A DNA stretch of 5,373 bases, taken from contig JAKALI010000346.1 of assembly GCA_021813195.1 (NCBI GenBank), positions 1 to 5,373 on the forward strand, in the 5' to 3' direction. This stretch comes from Pseudomonadota bacterium (lineage in GTDB: Bacteria > Pseudomonadota > Alphaproteobacteria > Rhizobiales > Hyphomicrobiaceae). Positions within the stretch are counted from its first letter, which is position 1, and every line of letters begins with the position of its first letter. The notes below the pieces were generated by a model. It searched no databases, was not told where the DNA came from, and saw only the letters and a list, made by a program, of their open reading frames with translations. Below, piece after piece: positions 1 through 5,373 of the stretch. A program made the translations under genes and the position numbers.

Positions 1-30
1 ACGGCGCTCCCGAAAATCGACCGTCTCTGC

Positions 31-119
31 TGTCCGGGATTTAGTGGAATCCCTGTCCCGGATTTACCGAAATCCTTGTCCGCGATTTACTGAAATCCCT
101 GTCCGGGATTTACCGAAAC
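31..119. repeat. Four tandem copies of a 23-bp dyad-containing repeat
   Basis: Units start at 31, 54, 77 and 100, with an exact 23-bp period; the fourth is cut short near 119. Each begins TGTCC. The core approaches GGGATTT-ACCG-AAATCCC, a 7-bp inverted repeat around a 4-nt loop. Copy 1 has one arm mismatch and an AGTG loop. Copies 2 and 3 keep 6-bp and 5-bp arms. Copy 4 has the left arm and loop, but its right arm decays after AAA. This much is seen directly. Reiterated terminal repeats starting with TG are known at ends of IS21-family elements, so an insertion-sequence end is possible, but no istA/istB coding sequence is visible. A cluster of regulator binding sites is the alternative. The array lies about 115 bp from the point where nagB similarity ends. 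Confidence 0.75.
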
Positions 120-233
120 ACGCACAGTTAAGGCGTCCAATCTTGGCACAAGCGGGTCACCACTACGCAAAGCCCAGCCTTGCAACGGCGAGCCAGTATC
201 TGCTGCAATCGAGAGCAGGAGATCGATTTGCTT

Positions 234-447
234 GGCGATATATTCGTTTAGGTTGACGCTCCTGAGAGCAATCGCCAGCACAATTTCCCAAGCCAACAAG
301 GTCGATGAGCCTGGCGTAGACATTTTTGATCATACCACAGGTGGCAAACCCCAGAATCACATCGGGACGGCTGGTCAAAAGGTCGGCGATTAGCCGGGCG
401 GCAGCAAAGGTGGCTGAGTCGGCATCAAGGTGAATCAGAATCTTCAA
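234..447 (-). pseudogene. nagB: Glucosamine-6-phosphate deaminase remnant (truncated, frameshifted)
   Basis: Intact NagB converts glucosamine-6-phosphate to fructose-6-phosphate and ammonia in the cytoplasm. The probable start is TTG at 447, giving MKILIHLDADS and then RLIADLL, DVILGFATCG and VYARLIDL, which is the usual NagB N-terminus. Similarity then moves to another frame: SVNLNEYIA (ending at 234) corresponds to the family motif TFN-(M/L)-DEYVG. Between Ile at 304-306 and Asn at 252-254 there are 49 nt, where E. coli NagB has 16 codons (48 nt), so one extra base explains the shift. The aspartate of that motif (catalytic Asp72 in E. coli) reads Asn here, and the sugar-phosphate loop TGGT reads TCGM. 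Similarity stops after about 70 of the usual 260 or so residues. It lies 34 bp downstream of cutC in the same direction. The family call rests on motif recognition; loss of function is inferred from the frameshift and truncation. Confidence 0.72.
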
Positions 448-461
448 CGTGGTATTTCTTG

Positions 462-475
462 GCCCCGAGCGGGGC
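462..475 (-). other. Small GC hairpin between cutC and the nagB remnant
   Basis: GCCCC-GAGC-GGGGC forms a perfect 5-bp stem with a 4-nt loop in the 34-bp gap between the cutC stop and the nagB start. No run of T follows it on the minus strand, so it does not qualify as an intrinsic terminator. It could modulate translation or mRNA stability of the distal gene. Confidence 0.3.
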
Positions 476-481
476 ATAATT

Positions 482-1204
482 TCAGGAGGCGTGCAGCAGA
501 GCGGCCAGTTCGGCGACGGCCGCGGGATCAGTTCGACGACTGGTTTCGGGCGTAAAGCCCAGCTCAACGATCCGCGGGTCCGGAGGTGCTGTAGTAACCG
601 AAGCAGGACTGTGCAACTCGAGCACCCCGGTGCGCCTCAGGATGCTTGCCGCATTGCTGGCATTGACGCCGCTGCCTGCCATGACTGACAGACCTTTGGG
701 CGCAGCCCGGACCATGGCAGCGATCGTCTCGGCCCCTGCTTCGGCGGTCAGCGCTCCGCCGGAGGTCAGAACGCGCTCGAAGCCAAGAGCTGCGATATCA
801 GCCATCCGCATTTCTGGCTGCTGTACCAGGTCGATGACCCGATGAAGCGTACGTCCCATCCCTTCGGCCCGCCGCGACAAGCGTGCAAGCGCCGTAAGGT
901 CCAGTCCATCAGGACCGCCAGCGCCAAGCACGACGCCGGCTAAGCCGTGCGCACGGGCGCGGTCGATCTCGCGCTCCATATCCGACAGTTCCGCTTCATC
1001 AAAGTCAAAGAGGCCCGCGCGCGGACGGATCATGGCGTAGACTGGAACGGGGCTGCGTGCCCCAGCCAGCATCAATGCTTCCGACGGGGTCAGCCCGCCG
1101 AGCGCCAGGGCCGCGCAGAGCTCGATCCGATCGGCTCCACCTTTGATGGCTGCAACCAGTCCTTCGTGATTGTCGACACAGACTTCCAGCGTCCGCCAGC
1201 TCAT
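482..1204 (-). CDS. cutC: CutC family TIM-barrel protein (copper homeostasis protein CutC)
   Basis: This is a complete 240-residue protein, close to E. coli CutC (248 aa). Visible family blocks are LEVCVDN (6-12), GADRIELC (23-30), GGLTPS (36-41), MIRPRAG (58-64), LHRVID (120-125), GFERVLTSGG (141-150), VMAGSGV (174-180) and LELHSPA (195-201). CutC is a cytoplasmic TIM barrel long tied to copper tolerance, but its biochemical role is uncertain, and in alphaproteobacteria it often sits with amino-sugar genes. The neighbours here fit that: a nagB remnant lies downstream. The ATG start at 1204 overlaps the stop of the upstream reading frame as ATGA, indicating translational coupling. The frame shows no internal defect, so cutC seems to be the only intact gene left in this operon. 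The LHRVID block differs from the usual FHRAFD but keeps His, Arg and Asp. Confidence 0.9.
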   Translation of the reverse strand: MSWRTLEVCVDNHEGLVAAIKGGADRIELCAALALGGLTPSEALMLAGARSPVPVYAMIRPRAGLFDFDEAELSDMEREIDRARAHGLAGVVLGAGGPDGLDLTALARLSRRAEGMGRTLHRVIDLVQQPEMRMADIAALGFERVLTSGGALTAEAGAETIAAMVRAAPKGLSVMAGSGVNASNAASILRRTGVLELHSPASVTTAPPDPRIVELGFTPETSRRTDPAAVAELAALLHAS

Positions 1205-1593
1205 GCCAAGTTCCTCATTTGACGTCCAAGAATCGCGCCGCCGGTCAGCGTCACGTCGGGTATCCGACCCGGTATCAGTAGCGGCCCGTCATTCTCATGC
1301 AGCATCCGCCTGCGCACTTCCGCATCCAGCTGGCCCATCAAGTCCTTATCCTGTCCAATGCCGCCCCCCGTTGGCCGGCCAATCACGCGCGGTCACCGGC
1401 GTTGCGCGCGCCTCAAAGCACACGCGAAGTCCTCGCTCGCGATGGGACCGACATTGGGATCGCCTTCTGCGGATAGGCCGTGAACCTCATCGGCCAGAAT
1501 CTCCAACGTCTCCTTCTTCTCGGTCAGATCGGCTGACGACACAAAAGGCTTGATCGCCACAACTTCCTTCCAATCCGGTTGCAGCCTGCACAC
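1201..1593 (-). pseudogene. C-terminal fragment of unidentified gene upstream of cutC, with in-frame stop
   Basis: One minus-strand frame is open from about 1662 to 1396, hits TGA at 1393-1395, and continues open in the same frame to a TGA at 1201-1203. That last stop overlaps the cutC ATG (ATGA). The upstream part includes a GTG at 1593, residues such as WKEVVAIKPF and SSADLTEKKETLEILADEV, then GDPNVGPIASEDFACAL. After the stop come GRPTGGGIGQDKDLMGQL, NDGPLLIPGRIPDVTLTGG and LGRQMRNLA. I do not recognise the family. The coupling overlap and the protein-like composition suggest that this is the 3' part of a former operon gene disrupted by a point nonsense change. Two separate short genes remain possible. 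The N-terminal part was not found. Confidence 0.4.
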
Positions 1594-1645
1594 CAGCCCC
1601 CCACACCACGCATTCCTTACACCGAGGATTAGCTGGGCACCACGC

Positions 1646-1830
1646 GATGGGAATGAAAATCTTCATTTCGGCACCGTCAAGGTCGATATCAGCGATCGCG
1701 TGTGGACGGCCGACGCGCCCGCCATGTTCCTAGTGCCACCCGGGATCGCCCATGGCTGCACCTATCGCGGGGACAACGGGGCCACGTCCTGACGGTCCTG
1801 CAAAATCCGTTCTGGCCGCTTCTGACGACC
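1646..1830 (+). pseudogene. Cupin-domain remnant (frameshifted)
   Basis: One frame reads GNENLHFGTVKVDISD, then WTADAPAMFLVPPGIAHGC and TYRGDNGAT, ending at TGA 1790-1792. This matches the usual cupin course: a strand with a histidine, a beta turn, then the PPG-x-xHG motif. In the next frame from 1786 the sequence continues as VLTVLQNPFWPLL, a plausible last cupin strand, so one base appears to be missing near 1784-1786. No proper start or N-terminal part was found upstream. Cupins cover many functions (isomerases, dioxygenases, sugar-binding regulators), and nothing here fixes the substrate. It points away from the decaying minus-strand operon and towards the aco genes. The fold call is moderate; the pseudogene status is inferred. 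Confidence 0.45.
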
Positions 1831-2041
1831 GAACTCGGCAGCAGCGCCGAACGGCGGCTTATTCTTCCCATGCTCATCGGCGCCGACGAATTGAGCGGGC
1901 GGAGCCGGCCGGCCCAAGCCCGCCAAAATAGGCAGTTTGCGCTATTGTTTGCACCGGAATCGCCGCTACCCTTTCGCCTTAACAGAGCAAAATCAATAAC
2001 GTGCTTGTCCGGACGACGCCTTCCGCGACCAGCGGGCGACC
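1831..2041 (+). other. Leader region ahead of the aco operon, no gene recognised
   Basis: This stretch holds no recognisable protein similarity in any frame. It must contain, or lie next to, the promoter of the downstream operon. A clear sigma-54 -24/-12 box, typical of AcoR-controlled aco operons in Pseudomonas and Ralstonia, was not seen. A short palindrome GTCCGGAC is present at 2007-2014, of unknown meaning. Confidence 0.35.
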
Positions 2042-2045
2042 GAGG
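2042..2045 (+). promoter_or_regulatory. Ribosome binding site that decides the acoA start
   Basis: GAGG lies 9 nt before ATG 2055. It favours this ATG over the in-frame GTG at 2001, whose extra 18 residues are Arg/Thr-rich and unlike E1-alpha N-termini. Confidence 0.6.
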
Positions 2046-2054
2046 CGAACGCGA

Positions 2055-3026
2055 ATGCAACAAAGCCGCCAGGAACTCCTAATCGCGTATCGCAAGATGC
2101 GCATGATCCGCGACTTCGAGGATCGCATGCACGTCGAATTCGCGAGTGGCGGCGTGCCGGGTTTCGTCCATCTCTATGCAGGGCAAGAAGCCTCTGCCGT
2201 GGGTGTTTGCGCGAACCTGACGGACAAGGACGTTCTGCTCAACACGCATCGCGCCCATGGCCCGGCGATTGCGCGCGGCGCAGACATCTTTGCCGTGGCC
2301 AAGGAAATTTACTGCAAGGAAGGTGGGCTCTGCCGCGGACGCGGCGGCTCGGCCCATCTCCATGATGTCGCCGTGGGCCTTTGGGGCGCAAACAGCGGGG
2401 TGGGCAGCGGCGTTGCCCTCGGCTGTGGTGTGGCGCTCGCTGCCCGGAACAAAGGCACCGGCGGTGTGGCCGTCTCCCTCACCGGTGACGGCTCGACCAA
2501 TCAGGGCGTGGTGTCCGAAGGGTTGAACATGGCCTCGATCTGGAAGCTGCCGCTGGTCGTCGTGGTCGAAAACAATGGCTATGCCGAAGCCACAATTGCC
2601 GATTATGCGACGGCCGGAAAAGATATCTACAAACGCGCGGCCGCCTTCGACATGCCCGGCGTCGCGGTGGACGGACATGACTATTTCGCCGTCTATGAAG
2701 CCGCAAACGAGGCCATCGCTCGGGCGCGGGCCGGTGAAGGCCCCAGCCTCATCGAAGTCAAGCAGCGCCGCTATTACGGCCATTTCGAAGGCGACGCGCA
2801 GACCTATCGCCCCAAAGGCGAAGCCGAAGAATACCGCGCCCACAAGGATTGCCTGAAACGGTTCCGGAAAAAGGTTACGGAGGCCGGCCTTCTGGAGGAC
2901 GAACAACTCGATGAGATTGATCGCGACATCGTCGCACTTATCGATGACGTCTATGCCGGCGCCAAGGCCGCGCCCTTCCCTCCCGATAGCGATTTCATGA
3001 AATTCATCTACGCAAGCGATTATTGA
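2055..3026 (+). CDS. acoA: Acetoin dehydrogenase E1 component, alpha subunit (thiamine diphosphate-dependent)
   Basis: This 323-residue protein belongs to the E1-alpha family of 2-oxoacid/acetoin dehydrogenases. With AcoB it cleaves acetoin, releasing acetaldehyde and passing the C2 unit to the lipoyl group of AcoC. Visible features are the N-terminal helix AYRKMRMIRDFEDR (11-24), GFVHLYAGQEA (36-46), the THRAHG motif (64-69), and the ThDP/Mg motif running from GDG (144-146) to NN (173-174). The segment NNGYAEAT resembles acetoin-type enzymes, and RRYYGHFEGD lies in the C-terminal half. The ATG at 2055 is chosen because it has GAGG upstream and gives the usual family N-terminus; a longer GTG-initiated form from 2001 is unlikely. 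The stop is 3 bp before acoB. A related branched-chain or pyruvate E1-alpha cannot be excluded by sequence alone, but the lipoyl-hydrolase AcoC downstream supports the acetoin assignment. Confidence 0.88.
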   Translation: MQQSRQELLIAYRKMRMIRDFEDRMHVEFASGGVPGFVHLYAGQEASAVGVCANLTDKDVLLNTHRAHGPAIARGADIFAVAKEIYCKEGGLCRGRGGSAHLHDVAVGLWGANSGVGSGVALGCGVALAARNKGTGGVAVSLTGDGSTNQGVVSEGLNMASIWKLPLVVVVENNGYAEATIADYATAGKDIYKRAAAFDMPGVAVDGHDYFAVYEAANEAIARARAGEGPSLIEVKQRRYYGHFEGDAQTYRPKGEAEEYRAHKDCLKRFRKKVTEAGLLEDEQLDEIDRDIVALIDDVYAGAKAAPFPPDSDFMKFIYASDY

Positions 3027-3029
3027 GAC

Positions 3030-4040
3030 ATGTCCAAGAAGACCTACAGGCAGGCCATCAACGAGGCCATCCTACATGAGATGCGACGGGATTCGTCGGT
3101 GATCCTGATCGGCGAGGATGTCGCTGGCGGCGCCGGCTCGTCTACCGACCGCGATGCCTGGGGCGGCCCGATGGCCGTGACCAAGGGTCTGTTGAGCGAA
3201 TTCGGTGCCCATCGCGTCATTGACACACCGATCAGCGAAGCCGGCTATATCGGCATGGCCATCGGCGCCGCGGCATCCGGCCTGCGCCCGATCGCCGATC
3301 TCATGTTCAACGATTTCATTGGCGTCTGCTTCGATCAAGTGGTCAATCAGGCTGCCAAGTACCGTTACATGTATGGCGGCCAAGATCGCATTCCGCTGAC
3401 TATTCGCACGATGATCGGCGCGGGCCTTTCCATCAGCGCCCAGCACTCGCAATGCCTCTATCCCGTCTTCAGTTATTTCGCCGGACTCAAGGTACTCGTT
3501 CCATCCGGCCCCTATGACGCGAAGGGGCTTCTGGCGGCAGCCATCCGCGACGACGACCCCGTCATATTCTGCGAGCACAAGCTGCTCTACGAAATGAGCG
3601 AAGAGGTTCCAGACGGGCCCTATGTCATCCCGTTCGGAGAAGCGAACTTCATTCGCGACGGAGACGACGTGACCATCGTCGCCTTCTCGCGCATGGTCCA
3701 CATCGCACGCGAGGCGGCAACAGTGCTTTCGAAGGAAGGGATCGAGTGTGAAATCATCGACCCGCGCACGACATCGCCGCTCGATCGCGACAGCATTCTT
3801 GAAAGCATCGAGAAAACGGGACGCCTTGTCGTCGTCGACGAGGCCGGTCCCCATTGCGGCATGGCCTCGGAAGTGGCCGCGATTGTCGCAGAGGAAGGGT
3901 TTTCCGATCTCAAGGCGCCGATCATCAAGGTCACGCCACCGCACACGCCCATTCCGGCCGCGCCCAATCTGGAGAAACTTTACATCCCCGATGCCGAGCG
4001 CGTGATCGCGGCGGCTCGCAAAGTCATGGCCGGGGCCTGA
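3030..4040 (+). CDS. acoB: Acetoin dehydrogenase E1 component, beta subunit
   Basis: This 336-residue protein is a full-length transketolase-like E1-beta, which forms the heterotetramer with AcoA and completes the thiamine diphosphate site. Visible are the N-terminal TYRQAINEAI (5-14), IGEDV (27-31), and DTPISEAG (65-72), whose Glu70 matches the glutamate that activates the thiamine aminopyrimidine. Also present are RPIADLMFNDF (86-96), AKYRYMYGGQ (109-118), and SAQHSQ (136-141) with the conserved active-site His139. The C-terminal transketolase domain follows, with IIDPRTTSPLD and VVVDEAGPHCG. The loop GGAGSSTDRDAWGGP (33-47) is the longer form seen in acetoin-type beta subunits. It starts 3 bp after the acoA stop with little Shine-Dalgarno signal, so translation is probably coupled. 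It ends 3 bp before acoC. Confidence 0.9.
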   Translation: MSKKTYRQAINEAILHEMRRDSSVILIGEDVAGGAGSSTDRDAWGGPMAVTKGLLSEFGAHRVIDTPISEAGYIGMAIGAAASGLRPIADLMFNDFIGVCFDQVVNQAAKYRYMYGGQDRIPLTIRTMIGAGLSISAQHSQCLYPVFSYFAGLKVLVPSGPYDAKGLLAAAIRDDDPVIFCEHKLLYEMSEEVPDGPYVIPFGEANFIRDGDDVTIVAFSRMVHIAREAATVLSKEGIECEIIDPRTTSPLDRDSILESIEKTGRLVVVDEAGPHCGMASEVAAIVAEEGFSDLKAPIIKVTPPHTPIPAAPNLEKLYIPDAERVIAAARKVMAGA

Positions 4041-4043
4041 GCC

Positions 4044-5189
4044 GTGTCGCAGGACAAACTCACCGCCGTGAAGATGCCCAAATGGGGCATGGCCATGACC
4101 AGCGGAAAACTTGTCGGCTGGTTGAAAAAGGAGGGCGAGTCGGTCCAAACCGGCGATGAAATCCTCGAAGTCGAGACCGACAAGACCGTTAATGTTCTGG
4201 AGGCGGCTGCCACAGGTACGCTCGTGCGGCGCGTCGCCGAAATGGGAAGGGACCTGCCTGTCGGCGCCCTTCTCTGCGTTATTGCGCAAGGTGATGTGGA
4301 CGATGCCGCGATCGACGCCTTCGCGGCCGAGTTCGAGGCGAATTTCGTGCCCGAAGACGATGATGAGGTGGGCATAAACGAATTGCATCATGTCGTGCTC
4401 GACAACGATGTAACGATTGCCTATCGCCAGTTTCCCGCCGCAGAGCCCGGCGATGGCGTTCCGGTGTTGCTCATTCATGGCTTTGGTGGCGATCAGAGCG
4501 GGTGGGCACTTACCGTTCCCACCCTCGCCGACAATCGCACGCTCTACACGCTCGATCTTCCGGGGCATGGCGCGTCGTCGAAGAATGTCGCAGATGGCAG
4601 CCTTCCGGCGCTGAACCAAGTACTCTCCGCATTCATGGATGCGCTCGGCATCGCCCGCGCCCATCTGATCGGCCATTCGCTTGGCGCCTCGGTAGCGGCA
4701 ACGCTGGCCACCACAATACCGAAAAAGATCGCCACACTGACGCTCATCGGCGGCTTGGGTGCCGGCACGGAGGTCGACCGCGATTATGTCGACGCGTTTC
4801 TGGCTGCCGACCGGCGCAAGCCCCTCACCGAATGCATGCGCCGTCTGTTCGCCGATCCGGCCGCAGTCAATCGCACCATGATCGAGGATGTCCTCAAGAC
4901 GAAGCGCCTCGAAGGCGTCACCACCAGCCTGACGGCGATCGCCGAAGCGGCGATCTTCGCGGTCGTCGATGTCCGTCCCGAGCAAGCCCTGGCAGGGTTG
5001 GATGTTCCGGTTCAAGTGATCTGGGGCCGGGGTGACAGCATCTCACCTGCCAATCAGCTGACGTGCCTTCCGCCCAACATCCCTTGCCACATTGTCGAGA
5101 ATGCCGGCCACATGGTGCATATCGAGGCGGCGGCGAAGGTCAATCATGTCATCCGCAGTTTTCTGGAAAGCGAAGCGGTGCAGGCCTGA
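4044..5189 (+). CDS. acoC: Acetoin dehydrogenase E2-type component: lipoyl domain fused to alpha/beta hydrolase
   Basis: This is a 381-residue, two-domain protein. Residues 6-82 form a biotinyl-lipoyl domain (MPKWGMAMTSGKL, EVETDKTVNVLEA), with Lys47 of ETDKT as the expected lipoylated residue. An Ala/acidic linker (about 83-110) follows. Residues 115-375 form an alpha/beta-hydrolase fold: LLIHGFGG (142-149), DLPGHGAS (171-178), the nucleophile elbow GHSLG with Ser212, WGRGD with Asp331, and NAGHMVH with His356, a complete catalytic triad. No subunit-binding domain and no HxxxDG acyltransferase motif are seen. This matches known AcoC proteins from Pseudomonas and Ralstonia, which transfer the acetyl group to CoA in the acetoin system. 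The start is GTG at 4044, three bases after the acoB stop, and is probably translationally coupled. The next gene begins 28 bp downstream. Confidence 0.9.
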   Translation: MSQDKLTAVKMPKWGMAMTSGKLVGWLKKEGESVQTGDEILEVETDKTVNVLEAAATGTLVRRVAEMGRDLPVGALLCVIAQGDVDDAAIDAFAAEFEANFVPEDDDEVGINELHHVVLDNDVTIAYRQFPAAEPGDGVPVLLIHGFGGDQSGWALTVPTLADNRTLYTLDLPGHGASSKNVADGSLPALNQVLSAFMDALGIARAHLIGHSLGASVAATLATTIPKKIATLTLIGGLGAGTEVDRDYVDAFLAADRRKPLTECMRRLFADPAAVNRTMIEDVLKTKRLEGVTTSLTAIAEAAIFAVVDVRPEQALAGLDVPVQVIWGRGDSISPANQLTCLPPNIPCHIVENAGHMVHIEAAAKVNHVIRSFLESEAVQA

Positions 5190-5203
5190 CACCACGGCTC
5201 TTT

Positions 5204-5209
5204 GAGAAG
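5204..5209 (+). promoter_or_regulatory. Ribosome binding site of the dhaK-like gene
   Basis: GAGAAG lies 8 nt before ATG 5218, in the 28-bp gap after acoC. It supports this start; no terminator hairpin is seen in the gap, so read-through from acoC is expected. Confidence 0.5.
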
Positions 5210-5217
5210 CGAAACGC

Positions 5218-5373
5218 ATGAAACACTTCATCAACCGCAAGGGCGAAATTGTCACCGAGGCGCTGGATGGATTTCTGGCAACCGCACCGGCGAGCGCGCT
5301 TGGCCGGCTCGATGACTATCCCCACACCAAGGTCATCCTGCGGACCGATTGGGACAAATCCCGCGTGGCGTTG
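5218..5373 (+). CDS. Dihydroxyacetone kinase, N-terminal part (DAK1/DhaK domain; runs off the window)
   Basis: Only 52 codons are present, without a stop. The start MKHFINRKGEIVTEALDGF has the pattern of DhaK-domain N-termini (MKKFIN...VVxEALEG). It continues with HTKVILRTDWDKSRVAL, which in the family leads directly into the glycine-rich SGGGSGHEP loop expected just past the window edge. DhaK binds dihydroxyacetone or a related hydroxyketone covalently through a histidine that would lie further downstream. Whether this is a one-piece ATP-dependent kinase or a PTS-type DhaK subunit cannot be told from this fragment; the segment ILRTDWDKS with an acidic/aromatic insert resembles the ATP-dependent kind. 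Its position 28 bp after acoC, in the same direction, indicates co-transcription. Specificity for a C4 sugar such as erythrulose is an alternative. Confidence 0.75.
   Translation, partial: MKHFINRKGEIVTEALDGFLATAPASALGRLDDYPHTKVILRTDWDKSRVAL

Noticed and set aside
31..119. CRISPR array
   Set aside because: The units are head to tail without spacers, and no cas gene is present.
44..256. 70-codon plus-strand frame across the repeats
   Set aside because: Its first part merely translates the 23-bp repeats, and the rest is antisense to the nagB relic and unassigned sequence; no protein similarity.
1921..1960. Possible sigma-54 site around AGGCAGTTTGC
   Set aside because: The GG and GC dinucleotides do not have the required 10-nt spacing.
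1945..1972. Possible sigma-70 promoter: TTGTTT, 16 nt, TACCCT
   Set aside because: The -10 box is poor and such matches are frequent by chance; no supporting operator or start is visible.
2001..2054. GTG at 2001 as the start of acoA
   Set aside because: The added residues are basic and unlike E1-alpha N-termini, while ATG 2055 has a ribosome binding site at suitable distance.
2079..2906. A 275-codon open frame on the minus strand across acoA
   Set aside because: It is antisense to the thiamine diphosphate-binding subunit and has no motif of its own.
3072..5015. A 647-codon open frame on the minus strand across acoB and acoC
   Set aside because: It is antisense to two genes with clear family motifs. 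Its translation is rich in His, Arg, Gly and Asp without any recognisable domain, as expected of a mirror frame in GC-rich codon-biased DNA.

Overview
The window looks like part of a GC-rich alphaproteobacterial chromosome or large replicon, most likely Rhizobiales-like. That placement rests on codon usage and on the pairing of a cutC/nagB-type cluster with an aco cluster; it was not tested by any search. It has two unlike halves.

Left half, about 1-2050: this part appears to be decaying. At 31-119 there are four head-to-tail copies of a 23-bp unit with an internal dyad, resembling a mobile-element end or a multi-site operator. The minus strand then carries a truncated, frameshifted nagB (glucosamine-6-phosphate deaminase) remnant at 234-447. 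Next to it is an intact cutC (482-1204). Upstream of cutC is the C-terminal part of an unidentified gene, interrupted by an in-frame stop, whose terminal stop overlaps the cutC start as ATGA. These three lie in one direction with operon-like spacing, so they look like the relic of an amino-sugar operon. On the plus strand, 1646-1830 encodes a frameshifted cupin-like remnant. From 1831 to 2041 no gene is recognised; this stretch is the likely leader or promoter region of the next operon.

Right half, about 2055-5373: this is a tightly packed, intact plus-strand operon. acoA (E1 alpha, thiamine-diphosphate binding) is followed after 3 bp by acoB (E1 beta), and after another 3 bp by acoC, a lipoyl domain fused to an alpha/beta-hydrolase fold. 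The first 52 codons of a dihydroxyacetone-kinase-like gene (dhaK type) follow after 28 bp and run off the window. AcoAB should decarboxylate or cleave an acetoin-like substrate and pass the C2 unit to the lipoyl-lysine of AcoC. No E3 (dihydrolipoamide dehydrogenase), acoX or acoR lies inside the window.

No RNA gene, CRISPR array or intact transposase was found. The most interesting points are the hairpin-forming repeats beside the broken nagB, and the linkage of a hydroxyketone kinase to an acetoin-dehydrogenase-type complex, which raises the question of the true substrate.
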